From: Abelmoschus esculentus
Lineage: Eukaryota; Streptophyta; Magnoliopsida; Malvales; Malvaceae
Direction: 5' to 3'
DNA length: 64,000 nt
Assembly (NCBI GenBank): GCA_035048815.1
Contig: JAUCBN010000024.1
Coordinates: forward strand, 7,501 to 71,500
Shown here: positions 30,718 to 43,071 of the stretch, one piece after another
Position numbering within the stretch: position 1 is the first letter of the stretch
Layout of the letters: every line of letters begins with the position of its first letter
The notes under the pieces: generated by a model
The model's input: the letters and a program-made list of their open reading frames with translations, nothing else
The model's database searches: none
What the model was told of the DNA's origin: nothing
Position numbers and translations under genes: made by a program

Positions 30718-32234
30718 ATGGCTGTTTCCAGCAATATTAGTTTTAGCTTACTTGGATTTTTTCTATCTTTTATTGCAATAATACCAAGCCTGTTAGCTCA
30801 CATCGCAGAATACGATGATTACTGGAGGGAACGCGAGTTGCAAGCTAAAGAAAATCTCGATAAGGCCTATAACCCCCGTCCTGAGGAAGTCACCAACCAT
30901 TACAACGAGCGTGCTGCTAGGTAAGAATATAGAAATAGAGTAGAACCGCCAATGTTATTGTTTTGTTTAGTAGTATCCCAAACTCAAATATCTTTGTTTC
31001 TAAATTCTAACGTGACAAATCTTGTACTGCATGAAGGATCATGATGGGGCTTAACAGCACAAGACGGGGCATGAGGGCAAAGGTGAAGAGGGGGCCCTGT
31101 CAGGCAACCAACCCCATCGATCATTGCTGGCGCTGTAATAGACACTGGGAAAATAATAGGAAGAGGTTAGCTGCTTGCTCCCTTGGATTTGGCCGTGGTA
31201 CAACAGGTGGAAAGCACGGAGAGTTTTACGTGGTCACCGATCCTTCAGATAATATTCTTAATCCTAAACCCGGAACTCTACGTCATGCTGTGATCCAAAA
31301 CAGGCCTCTTTGGATCACCTTTGCACGTCCCATGATGATCAGGCTGGAACAAGAGCTCATAATTACAACTGATAACAAAACCATCGATGGTAGGGGATTC
31401 AGGGTGCATATTGCTTATGGGGCTGGTATTACTATCCAGTATACAACTAACATCATCATCCATAACCTTCATATCCACGATATTTTACCCGGAAAAGGTG
31501 GCTTGATCAGGGATTCGGAAGACCACTATGGAATAAGGACAGAGAGCGATGGTGATGGGATCTCTATTTTCGGAGCAACATACGTTTGGCTAGACCATCT
31601 TTCGATGTACCGATGTTCTGACGGTATCATTGATGCTATTCAGGGTTCCACTGCGATTACTATTTCCAACTGCCATTTCACCGACCACAGTGATGTAAAT
31701 ACTTGCTAGTGCTTCTGTTTGAACATGTTTCTAGTGACACATAAATTGATATTTTGGTGCATGCAGGTGATGTTGTTTGGAGCAAGTGACGCCACTGTCC
31801 TAGATAATAAGATGCAGATTACTGTTGCTTTAAACATTTTCGGTAGAGGATTGGTGCAGAGGATGCCTAGGTGTCGATTTGGTTTTATCCATGTGGTCAA
31901 TAATGACTACACTCATTGGCTCATGTATGCCATAGGCGGCAGCAGTCACCCTACAATTGTGAGCCAAGGCAACCGATATAAGGCTACATTTGAGAAGTTA
32001 ACAAAGGAGGTGACCGTGAGGATTATTGCAAAACCGTCAGTGTGGAAGAACTGGAATTGGATATCAGAGGGTGATTTATTTCTGAATGAGGCCTTTTTCA
32101 CTCCCTCTGGAGATGTAAAATACATTAAGAAATTCCAAGGCGAAATATGGATGCCTTATCGGCCTGGTCGTCTGGTGCCCTTACTCACTGTTTATTCCGG
32201 GGCACTTGGATGCAAAGTCGGGAAACCTTGCTAA
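30718..32234 (+). CDS. Pectate lyase (PL1), copy 1, three exons
   Basis: Secreted polysaccharide lyase family 1 enzyme that cleaves de-esterified pectin in the cell wall. Exons 30718-30920, 31037-31694 and 31767-32234 join in frame to 442 residues. A signal peptide covers about residues 1-27 ([18 protein letters not shown]), then the pectate-lyase N-terminal region ([29 protein letters not shown]), a basic linker and the parallel beta-helix. Active-site text is present: [38 protein letters not shown] with calcium-binding acids, and [17 protein letters not shown] with the catalytic arginine region. The N-terminal region resembles pollen/style pectate lyases of the LAT56/LAT59 type, suggesting anther expression (inference). 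The usual FTHHDEV text is FTDHSDV here, in both copies. Intact; tandem partner at 34999-36485. Confidence 0.93.
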
Positions 32235-33600
32235 AGACTTTCACTGGTGTTTCTCTTTTTGCCAACAACGTGTTTGGGAGTGGTTAATAGGATATGCAAT
32301 ATCATCTTCTCCCTCCTTGCATGGAGTGGAGCTATGAATATTTATAATTCGAACATTTCCTGACTATAATTCCCTATGTAAGCTGCAGGAATTTCATTTA
32401 TTAATTTATTCAAAGGCCTTGCTTTACGAAATGGTAACAAGGATCCAGTTTAATACTCAAACATATTACATTATTTTATTATTGCGTCTCAAACAAAATA
32501 GCTGTAATAATTCCAGTTTCTAGAAGTGGAATTCTGATAAAGGAGTTTCCACTTTTCCTCCGTATCAGTAATTTTGCAACTAAAATACATAATAGTGATA
32601 AGTGATTAAAAATTTTATTTTCTAGACATCTTTTATTATAATTAGTTTTTGAGTTAATTAAATGACAATATGAGTTATTTTTATATATTTTTTATAATTC
32701 AACATTAATGTACTGAATTATAGAATTTATGTAATATTTTATAAAAAAGTATTGTTATTGTTTTTATAGTTTGATAAAAAATACCACAACAAAAGGTTCT
32801 CGGCGACAAAATATCAGCATGAAAGGTTATCTTGGCAGCAAATTGCCAAGACAACAAGATAACAACTGTAGTTGAGATTTATCACCAGACATTGTAGAGA
32901 CATGCTAAGCTGAAGAATGAACAGATTGAACTAGACCAAGAGAATTGTACTGACGTAGTTTTTAGTAGAAAAAAGGTACGACTATTATGATCGCAACCCG
33001 TTGCGACAACACATGCCGAGGCAGCACCTAAAAAATAACTATTGATATGATAAATGATTTAAAAAAAAATAAGGTGACATTTTAAGACAAGAGACATAGA
33101 AATCGAAGATTGAGAACACATAAAAAATTAAAGTCAAAACTACGTAGGAGAAGAATCATAATAGGAATAAACTAAAAAATAAAATAAAAATATTTTATTT
33201 ATATATTTAAGTTGTATTTTATTTCAAGTCGAATTCCTATTTTAAAAATATTTACTTTAAGAAATGAAGTAATTATTTTGTAAATATGATAATTAGTTAT
33301 AGAATATGTCGGAAAGTTTTATAAAAACAGTACAGCAAATACGGCACTCATTACCTCATTGGACGTTGTAGTGTAATGATCCGATTCATGTCGGCATTGA
33401 TTACAGAATGTATTTATTATTTTAATATTTTAATTTTTGAATGCCTTAAAAATATGGGTTTCCAGATTGGTAAATGCGCTTGACGATAAGGCCAGATCCA
33501 ACGATGGCCGATGAAAAATTCAAATAGGTTATCAGAGTATCCGGAAACCCATATTTATAGAGCAGAGGGAGAGGGAGAACATACCGGTTAATTAAATTTT
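32235..33600. other. Spacer with a relic of zinc protein intron 7 near 32490-32590
   Basis: After the pectate lyase 3' region, 32490-32590 (AAAATAGCTGTAATAATT, then GGAGTTTCCACTTTTCCTCC and TATCAGTAATT) resembles 37270-37385, which lies in intron 7 of the intact zinc protein gene downstream of the second pectate lyase. The remainder is AT-rich without features. Confidence 0.6.
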
Positions 33601-34390
33601 AGTGGTTTTAAGATCAACGTAAAAATATATAAATCTTTAATAATAAATATTAAAAATTAAATTTTTAATAAGAAATATTAAAAAATTAATTAAGTACATG
33701 TTTATCAATAAATATTAAAAAATAGACCTTTAATAACAAGTATTGATAAAAAAATAATCCTTAATAATAAATATTGAGAAAAATAAATTTTAAGAGTAAA
33801 TCTCTAATAGTAAATATTGTAAAAGATCTAACTTCTAATAACAAATATTGAAAAATTATGGTCCTAATGATTGGAAAATAGACATCTTAGTATGAGGAAA
33901 ATTAGATCCTAATAATAAATATATTAAAAAAATAAGTCTCTTATAATAAATATAAAAAATAAATTTTAAAATTAAACTCCTAATAACAAGTATTAGAAAA
34001 AAATGTGACTCTAATATCAAATAACGAAAATAAATAAATTTTAATAGTATATATTAATAAATATTAAAAATGTTTCTTTAGAGTAGAACCCCTAATAATA
34101 AATTTAGTAAAAGATATACCCCTAACGACAAGCATTATAAAAAATAGGATTTAGGAATTATAATAAAAAATATAAGAAAATTAAATTTTAAGAGTAAATT
34201 TAATACAAATATTAAAAAAATTAAGAACATAATAACAAGTACTAAAAAATAAATTCATATAATAATAAGTGTCGAAAAAATTAACAACAACCTATAATAA
34301 TAAATATCAAAAATTATTTTTTAATAAAAAATATTAAAAATTAAAATATATTTAAAATTAAATATATTTAATAAAAATTTAAAATTAAAA
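33600..34390. repeat. Degenerate AT-rich tandem repeat
   Basis: Variations on TAATAATAAATATTAAAAA with short spacers recur about every 30-45 bases for roughly 800 bases. Almost no G or C is present. Units are too diverged for a fixed period by eye. No coding potential. Confidence 0.6.
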
Positions 34391-34840
34391 TATCATATGA
34401 GTAGACCCTGGACCGTTGCCTTTATGCCTAGAGACAAGCCTGAAAAGAAATAAATCGTGATAATGGAGGTCTAGACTTTTATTAAATTTTGATATTAATA
34501 AATTGAAATAGCTCAAACAAAAATTAAGGTAGCTATCATCTGAGATTAGGTCTAGTTCTTATAGTTAGAGATTAATTTTATTCATTACTCTCTTTAACTC
34601 ATCTTATCCATTACACTTTTTTATTCTCTGAATTCTTAGGAGAATATTAATAATCATAAACCTGTAGGAAATTGGATCAAACCCTATGTCCCTACTACCT
34701 TTCTTTTTTTCAACCAGATTTGTTCCTCTTTTCTTTATTTATATAGTATGTGTTAAATAGCGGCTCACCTACTTTGTTGCCGCTAGAAGCACTCGTAGCC
34801 AAATTTTTGAAAACGTCTCTTACTATTTTTGGTCAATCCC
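34391..34840. other. Upstream flank of pectate lyase copy 2
   Basis: AT-rich spacer between the degenerate tandem repeat and the duplicated promoter. No gene seen. Confidence 0.4.
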
Positions 34841-34845
34841 TCTAC

Positions 34846-34856
34846 TATATATATAT
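34846..34856 (+). promoter_or_regulatory. TATA box of pectate lyase gene 2
   Basis: TATATATATAT about 150 bases upstream of the ATG, in a block of about 150 bases that is recognisably the same as the promoter of copy 1. Confidence 0.6.
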
Positions 34857-34998
34857 CATCGTCATCTGCTCCTCTAAACACCCTAAACTTGAGTTGAACT
34901 TGTTGTCTCGGATCGTCTCTGGTCAGGGTCCTGTCGGCAACTAAGAAATTGTTTGCTGGACTTGGACCTTGATACTATTCTGAATAACAGGCGACAAG

Positions 34999-36485
34999 AT
35001 GATGGTTATTTCCATAAATAATAGTTTTAGCTTACTTTGGATTATCTTGTCCTTTGTTGCAATATCTCCGAGCCTGCATGCTCACATTGCAAAATATGAT
35101 GATTACTGGAAGGAACGTGAGTTGCAAGCAAAAGAAAATCTGGACAAGGCCTATAATCCCCGCCCAGAGGAAGTCACCAACCATTACAACGAGCATGCTG
35201 CTAGGTAAGAACATAAAATCAATGTTTGTTTAATATCTCAAATAATCTTATGGAGTATCTTTGTTTCTAATGCCATAAATTTTGTATTGCGTCAAGGATC
35301 ATGATGGGGCTTAACAACACAAGACGGGATTTGAGGCAAAAGGAGAAAAGGGGCCCCTGCCATGCAACCAACCCCATCGACCACTGCTGGCGCTGTAATA
35401 GAAACTGGGCAAAAAATAGGAAGAGGTTGGCTGCTTGTGCCCTTGGATTTGGCCGCGGAACTACAGGTGGAAAGAACGGAAGGTTTTACAAGGTCAGAGA
35501 TCCATCAGATCATAATGTTCTTGATCCTAAACCTGGAACTCTACGTCATGCTGTGATTCAAGACAGACCACTTTGGATCATCTTTGTTCGTCCCATGATG
35601 ATCAGGCTGCAACAAGAGCTCGTTATTTCAACTAATGACAAAACCATCGATGGTAGGGGAGGCAGGGTGCATATTGCATATGGGGCTGGTATTACCATCC
35701 AGTTTGCAAGGAACATCATCATCCACAACCTTCATATCCATGATATTTTACCCGGCAAAGGTGGCATGATCAGGGATTCGGAACACCACTTTGGATTCCG
35801 AACAGAGAGTGATGGTGATGGAATCTCTCTTTACGGAGCAACCAACGTTTGGCTCGACCATCTTTCAATGTACCGATGTTCTGATGGTATCGTTGATGCT
35901 ATTCAGGGTTCTACCGCGATTACTGTTTCCAACTGTCATTTTACCGACCACAGTGATGTAAGTACTATAACTCTCTCTCTCTCTTGAACACATTAATTGA
36001 TATTTTGGTGCATGCAGGTGATGTTGTTTGGAGGAAGTGACTCCTCTGTCCTAGATAATAAGATGCAGGTTACAGTTGCTTTGAACATTTTCGGTAGAGG
36101 ATTGGTGCAGAGAATGCCTAGGTGCCGATTTGGATTTATCCATGTGGTCAATAATGACTACACTCATTGGCTCATGTATGGCATAGGCGGCAGCAGTCAC
36201 CCCACAATTATCAGCCAGGGTAACCGATATAAATCTACATGTGAAAAGTTAACAAAGGAGGTGACCGTGAGGATTAGTGCACCAGAGGCAGTGTGGAAGA
36301 ACTGGGATTGGGTATCAGAGGGTGATGCATTTTTGAATGGTGCCTTTTTCACAACCTCTGGAAATCCAAATGCCGCCAAGAAATTCGGAGGCGATAAAGT
36401 GATGCCTTATCGGCCTGGTAGTTTGGTGCCAAAACTCACTGTTTATTCTGGAGCACTTGGATGCAAACGCTGGCAGCCCTGCTAA
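34999..36485 (+). CDS. Pectate lyase (PL1), copy 2, three exons
   Basis: Tandem duplicate of copy 1 with identical intron positions. Exons 34999-35204, 35297-35957 and 36018-36485 join to 444 residues. It has a signal peptide (about 1-28), the pectate-lyase N-terminal region ([20 protein letters not shown]) and the beta-helix with [39 protein letters not shown] and [17 protein letters not shown]. It differs from copy 1 mainly near the C-terminus ([20 protein letters not shown] here, against a [19 protein letters not shown] stretch there). Introns are diverged but the promoter block is conserved, so both copies are likely expressed in similar tissue. No defects seen. Confidence 0.93.
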
Positions 36486-36809
36486 AGACTTTCACTCATG
36501 TTTGCCAACACCGCGTTTCAGACTGGTTAATAGGAAATCCAATCCATTTTCTTTCTTCTTCTTCTCTCTCCTTGCAAGGAGATATTAATAGATAATACTT
36601 AGAACATTTCCTGATTTTAACTTCCCATGTAATCTGCATGAATTTCATTTATTAATTTTTTTTTCAAAGGCCTTGCTTTACATTAATTAATAGCTTTGCG
36701 AAATGGAAAAAAGAATTCAGTTTAATACTGCAACATAATACTGCGTTTGACTTCACATAAGCTCCAAAGTCAAACAAAAGGTTTTGAGTTGTCTACTGTT
36801 CAGACCAAA

Positions 36810-39800
36810 TTACTCTCCGGCTTCTTCTAATTGAAAATTCCTATTTGACAGTTTTGAGTCTTTAATAGGGCATGTCCTCACATTATGCCCCCCTTTTCGG
36901 CATAAACTGCAAGTGTATATTCTACTTAAAGTGGTCGAAACATCCCTCACCCCTATCACTAGAGGACATGTACGGCGGTTATGACCGCTTTTGCGACAAA
37001 TCTTGCAACGATGACTCCTATCTGAGCTTCCATGATTGCTCAACCTTGACCTTGGGCAAGTTCTTCTGTTATGCCCCTTCTCTCCGCATACTCGACACTT
37101 GAACCGCTTATCTACTGAACTATCTCTAATTTCAGGGCAGTAGTGTTTTCTATGCCCTTCGCGGCCACAATTTCTACAGTAAAATTTAACTCCTGCGTCA
37201 GAAGAAGAAAGAAGATAGTATCGTTAATAGAAAATGTTGCAGATCACCGTTTGTAAACATTAATAATACCAAAACCAAAATAGTTGTAATAATGTGGGTG
37301 AAAAAACAGTTCCGGCTGTGGCACTTAGATCAAGATAAAAGCTGATGATGGAGTTTCCTCTTTTCCTCCATATCAGTAATTCACAAGTCACAAACGTGAT
37401 ACACAAACAGCAAGATTTTAAAGGCAAATGTGAGCAACCTTTCATAGAAATGCTCCTCTTACGTCGGTTTTCAGGATCACTAAAAAAGTCTTTCAAAGCT
37501 TCAGAAACACGTTTCCTGGCTGCAGCTGTTCCTTTTGCTTTCTGCATTACATATAATATTACTAACTTTGTTTACAAGAAAAAAGCACAAGTTCAAGTGC
37601 ATAGACAAGTTTGCATTCATGTCAACGATTTGCATATGCTTCTACAACTTCAATTGTATAGCTTTAGCACACGTTTAGCCTACTCTATGAATAATTTTCA
37701 TTTCCTCCAACCGAAATATTATGAGCTCACTTCTAAGTGTCAGCTCCATTCAAACCACTAAAAGTCCTCAGCTAAATGTAGAATATGGAATCTCCAAAAA
37801 CATACCGTCTCAATATTTGGCAACAGCATGAAACATAGCAACATTTCATTATTTACTTATAATTATTAACCAAAGTGCAAAATACTTGTGTAAACAATAA
37901 ATATGTCTCACAGAAGTCCAAATTATCAATATTTTACAGTTAGCTCATCTATAAAGTCCTTTATATGAAAACAAGAAACGTACTGCAGTCTATCAAAAGA
38001 AGAAAGAGGCGCAAAACGTATGTAGTACGCTCATCGTACATGTGTAAACTTGAAGCCACAAATTTAAAAGCTTTATGTACAAACCTTAATGGCAGCCACC
38101 CTTTGAGCTTGGAGCATGGGATCACGGTGGATGATCTTCATTCTTTTACTAAATAGTCCTGTTTTGGCATTAAGACTCTGCAATCATCCAGCTAAACAAA
38201 GAAGATTAAGTCATGAAAAATGTACATTTTTCTCCAAGTTTGAATATACTCAAGAAGAAACTTGTCAGACCAATATACCTATTAAATGTAGTGTCACAAT
38301 AGTAAGCAATATGCAGCTTTTTATGTTTATATAAGCATCTCAGATGACACCGGCGTGATTTTTTTTTTATTGTAAATCAAATGATCTAATAACCATAAAG
38401 GGGCAACGCCTGAAGGTTACTTCACCTTTAGAATTAGAGCAAAAGAATAAAGAAAGATAACTCCACAAAGGCACCTATATTGTCATCAAGCCCCACAAAA
38501 GCCAAAATTTATTTAAAACAGATGAATGAATAAGTGGTACAAAACATCTACAGTGTTTTGTATAAAATGAAGCCAAGGTTCAAGCATACAACTAACTTTT
38601 AGTGATCGGCTGATCTTCAATCCAACTTCAGGAGATGGTGATTGGTAAATGCGTTTTGATTTTTTCTTCACATCCAGAATCAAATCTAGATTGTCTACCT
38701 CATCGTCTTCTTTTACTCTAAGTGGAGAACTGAACAAGAGGGGGAAATGAGATGAAGACACTAGAGGAACATTTATATCAGCAGATAACAGAGTAAATAA
38801 ACTCAGATATCTGATATAACAATGATGATCAAGAGAATTTCAAAAACCTACAGCACACTGTCAAATAACTCAATCAGAAGAATATAAAAGGACCACTTAT
38901 AAGCAACTTACATGAGATCATGATACAAAAACCTTATCTATACTGCGATTAAGTAAAGAACTTGACATAAATGTGATAGAATTTGAAACCGTTCACCCTA
39001 AAAGGAAACCAAAGAGGATATGAATTTCTATCACATTAAGGAATGAAAAACATGTCAAAAATATGAAATCACATTGGCAATGGGGATGAAGTAGAGCGAA
39101 ATGACATATGGAGCAAATTCTTGAGTAAAAGAGAAGGTAGAATAATGAGATTACGTTGAACGAGCCTTCTCCCATGGTTGCTCGTCAATTGACTCTTCCC
39201 ATATCACACGATCTCCCAAGCACTGACGGCAAGTCATTATACCCTGCCATTATGAGCATTCCCAAGTAAATGAGCGGATATATACAAAATTTCTTGTACT
39301 TTTTCTGTACGGACACCTCCAGTGACTTGTAACAACTTACCTCCTCAAGAACATTAAATTTCAAAGATGTCATGTTCCTATGTTCACTGAAGGAGCAGTT
39401 ACCAAGTGCGAACTCAATGGCTACTTGTCTTCTATGTGTTTATGCTGATATGTCATTATTAATTTAATGAGCATGCAAAATGTACCTTTCCATTACATTG
39501 GGAACAATCTGATCTTGATCTTTCAATACCACACTCTGTACATGGAGTATAACCTCTACCCCTGCAACTTGGACAAGGAAGCTCTCTGATGTACTGACCA
39601 TTTGGACCAAACCATGATCTCGGTTTCAGTACTCCCGGAAGGGCATCGCTGAAAGCAAATTCCGTAAATTACTTGAGATGTTAGTTGTGCAAAACTTGAT
39701 AGAATCCAACATTGACAGGTGAGCTTGAATTAAATATTAAAGAAGCAAAATACAAAAAACTTGAATAACATTGATAATTGAAATAAATGCCAAGTACGTA

Positions 39801-40246
39801 GAACAAAATATATGTGCATGTAAAGCTAGAATTGAGTTGACAACATACGAAATCAAGATCTCAAAGCATCAAAAGTCACAACGGATGACAAACATACCAA
39901 AGAAACAGTACACGTAAACTGAAAGCATGAGAGCGAAGCACTAAAACCTTGGTTTAGGATTTGCTGAGAGTCCAAATAGCTCCTCTGAAGGATCATACCC
40001 CATCTGTAAGCCAAAAAAATATTAAAAATGAAAAACCCAACAAGTGGGGTAAAGAGAGAGAGAGAGAGAACGCACCGGACTTTGTTTAGGCAGTGGGAAT
40101 GAATCATTATTGGAGGAAGACGAAAACACGCGAGATTTGAAGCTAAGCTTTGTGGTGGGCTTGAGAATAACCAGAAAACGTGAGCTATTGTGCCTCCAAT
40201 TCCATTGAGGAAGGAGAGGTCGAAAGAAGGGAGAAATTGAAGACAT
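36810..40246 (-). CDS. Plastid-targeted (predicted) protein with DnaJ-type Cys-rich module, NUMOD3-like motif and four CCHC zinc knuckles; eight exons
   Basis: Exons on the minus strand: 40246-40076, 40003-39948, 39648-39486, 39243-39155, 38729-38597, 38177-38085, 37541-37439 and 37192-36810. All phases agree, giving 396 residues. The first about 50 residues (SFKSRVFSSSSNNDSFPLPK) look like a chloroplast or mitochondrial transit peptide. Residues 101-138 carry four CxxC pairs (101/104, 112/115, 124/127, 135/138) with G-rich spacing, like the Cys-rich zinc module of DnaJ and BSD2/LQY1-type proteins. Residues about 236-270 (KAKGTAAARKRVSEALKDFF..RRKRSISMKG) resemble a NUMOD3-type helix-turn-helix motif. 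Residues 275-377 hold four CX2CX4HX4C knuckles (275-288, 302-315, 332-345, 364-377), usual in RNA or single-strand nucleic acid binding. I do not recognise a named gene. An organellar RNA-related or chaperone role is inference. Relics of extra copies lie at 30305-30405 and 32490-32590. Confidence 0.85.
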
Positions 40247-40399
40247 TTACATATGTAAAATTGAGAGTACGAATGCTGAGAAAGAAATCTGTGAGTTAAA
40301 ACAGTGGGAAGTGATGTTGAAGAAGACCATGTGGTTGGCAGCGAGAGTTGATTTGTGGCATTGGATAAGCCTCCACTCACAACACTTTCTAATCACAAC

Positions 40400-41870
40400 T
40401 TTCTTTCATTAAAAAACAAACATTGGTAATTTTTAGTCTAGGAATTTTAGATATTAGGGCGGGTGAGGAGAATATCAAAATAAAAAATTGAGGTGAGGTA
40501 GGATTGAGTTTAGGATTGTTTTTTTTTTACTCAAGTTTTTATGTATGTCACGCTTTTTATTATTATAATCAGATTTAGGCCTAATATTTCTAATGGATTC
40601 TGATAAACAAACCTCTAAACATAGACCCAAATATTTATACTATTATCACTCAAACAGAGTTCACTATACTCAAATCAACATTCAATTCTTTTATCCATGG
40701 TGTAAGGATGTATGATGTATCAGGAAGTTGTGACATACTTTAACTCATATGATGTAACAGAAATATTGAGAGTCAAAAGGTGCTACTGCCTACTAGCACA
40801 GCGACATACTTGGGTTGACATGTTTGAATGAGGAAGTGTTTGGAAACGGCAGCCCACACCCCAAGATTTCTTTTCCAAGTGAATAGGATTATCAAAGCTT
40901 TGGACATATGGTTGATGATTGAAAATGTTTGCTTTCTCCATTGGGTTGATGGTTGAAAATGCTTGTTTTCTCATATGCTTTCAAAATTTTACTCAGTGGT
41001 TCATAAGTTGTTAGTTGTCATGGTTGTTCTCTAATTTGCTTTGAACAACAGTTTCTCTCTGCAGCCAAATCAGATGATATGTATAATGTGAATCCAAGAC
41101 AGAGGAGACTACAAATGGAGCAGGTAGTTCAATATTTTGTCATAGGAGTGTTTTCCCAACATATTCTGAATTGTATCCAGCTGTTCATGCTAGTTTTGAG
41201 TGTGGGATAAGATTGTTAATTTATTTCTTCAAGTTTGTTGCCTTCCAATGGTGCAAGGTGCAAGGTGCAAAGTGCAAAGTTAACTTCTTCGTGATGGTTG
41301 GTTAGCCTATATATCCTACGGTCTAGGGAATAAATATCGGATGATATGCCGGACTCCGGAGTAAATCTCAGATATGAATTTGCAAACTAGTATTCCGGTG
41401 ATAATGATATTACAGACGGCAAACTGGTCTTCTAAAACAACTAGCTTTCTAATTTAGACAACATTCATGATCAAAATCATGTTGAAGTCTTCTGTTTCTT
41501 ACTTTTCAAGACATGGTCAATGCTTAAGGTCAAATGTTGCATGTCTCCAGAAGAAACATATGCTGCCTTTTACATTTTAAAATCCACACGAATACAAGCA
41601 ACGTGACCTATAGGAATCAATCAGAACACAAAAAGAGTGGTTGCAAAGTGTATATTCCCAGACAAGGAATCAACCATCTTTGCCCACACCGAATTTCCTG
41701 TGTCTGCAGAAAAGAAGTTGATTATATTATTTATGGGCATAATTAATTTCTCTCAAGAACCACGCTGCAAAATGATGACGATGCCATCAACACCTAGCTA
41801 AACTGCCTGTACAGATTGCGCTCCCGTTAAATTTTTTAAAAAAAAATTAAACCTTAAGTATTATTTTTTA
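40400..41870. other. Spacer with an orphan exon-like segment at 41065-41123
   Basis: Upstream of the zinc protein gene. At 41065-41123 a segment flanked by CTCTCTGCAG and GTAGTT reads KSDDMYNVNPRQRRLQMEQ in frame with both splice sites. It looks like a coding exon but no companion exons were recognised, so it may be a relic. The remainder shows nothing. Confidence 0.35.
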
Positions 41871-43071
41871 AAGGCTTAACTCAGTAATAGATACTGAAAG
41901 TATACATTTTTTTCTGAAATAAGTGTCTAATATTTTTTGGGGGTTGAAATAAGTGTTTAAACTATATTTTTTTTCTGAGATAGGTGTTTAATGTATTTTT
42001 TGGCTGAAATATGTGCCTAAAGTTTTATTCTCTTAGTGTTTTAAGGTAACATTGTTAAAAGAAAATTGTTTAATTTATAGATAAGTACCTAAACTATAAT
42101 TTTTTTTCTAAAATAGGTGTCTAATGTATTTTTTATTGAAATAAATCCCTAATTTTTTCTTATAAGTAATTTATATTTCTTATAAGATATAAAATTATTT
42201 ATATTAATGTTTTAATCTATTAAATTATATATTATAATTGATTAATAATTTATTTAAATTTAATTTATTTCATCCAAAGCCTTATTTTTTAAAGAAAATA
42301 ATTTATTTATTAATTTTATCTTATTTTTAAATATTTATGTTTTCTTCTCGATACTATTTCATCCCATAGTATCACAATAGTCCCACACAACTTCAAGTAG
42401 TATAAACAAATTCCCACGGATGCTCCTTCCCCGATTTGACCAGTAAGTAACTCAAGCTCAAGGTTTCACAACGACCTCATATAATTTCATGCAATTATCC
42501 CACATGCAAACAGAAAATTTTCATCATTGACACCTATTTTTCATCGATTCTACAATCATACGATGTAACAAATATTTAATCCGCAACAACGAAACCGGAT
42601 CGAAAACAAACATAAATATTTAAAAGTAAGATAAAATTAATAAATAAATTATTTTAAAAAAATAAAGCCTTAGATGAAATAAATTAAATTTAAATAAATT
42701 ATTAATCAATTATAATAAATAATTTAATAGATTAAAACATTGATATAAATAATTTTATATCTTATAAAAAATATAAATTACTTATAAAAAAAATTAGGTA
42801 TTTATTTCAATAAAAAATATATTAGACACCTATTTTAGAAAAAAAAATATATAGTTTAGATATTTATTTATAAATTAAATAATTTTTTTTAACAATATTA
42901 CCTTAAAATATCAAGGGAATAAAACTTTAGGCACCTATTTTAGTCAAAAAATACATTAGGCATCTATCTCAGAAAAAATATATAGTTTAGACATTTATTT
43001 CAACAAAAAAAACATTAGGCATTTATTTCAGAAAAAGTGTATACTTTGAACACCTATTACTGAGTTAAGCC
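41871..43071. mobile_element. Foldback (long terminal inverted repeat) element, about 1.2 kb
   Basis: Left arm 41871-42352 and right arm 42599-43071 are long imperfect inverted repeats, about 480 bp each, around a 246-bp loop. The outer ends read AAGGCTTAACTCAGTAATAG and its complement; the inner ends read AAATATTTATGTTTTC and its complement. Each arm contains internal short repeats of the form GAAATAAGTGTCTAAT.TATTTTTT. No coding capacity was found. The flanks are AT-rich and no target duplication could be fixed. Likely a non-autonomous DNA transposon or MITE-like element. Confidence 0.75.

Noticed and set aside
39853..40380. 175-codon minus-strand frame overlapping the zinc protein first exon
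   Set aside because: Different phase from the exon chain that carries the Cys-rich and zinc-knuckle modules; no family similarity.
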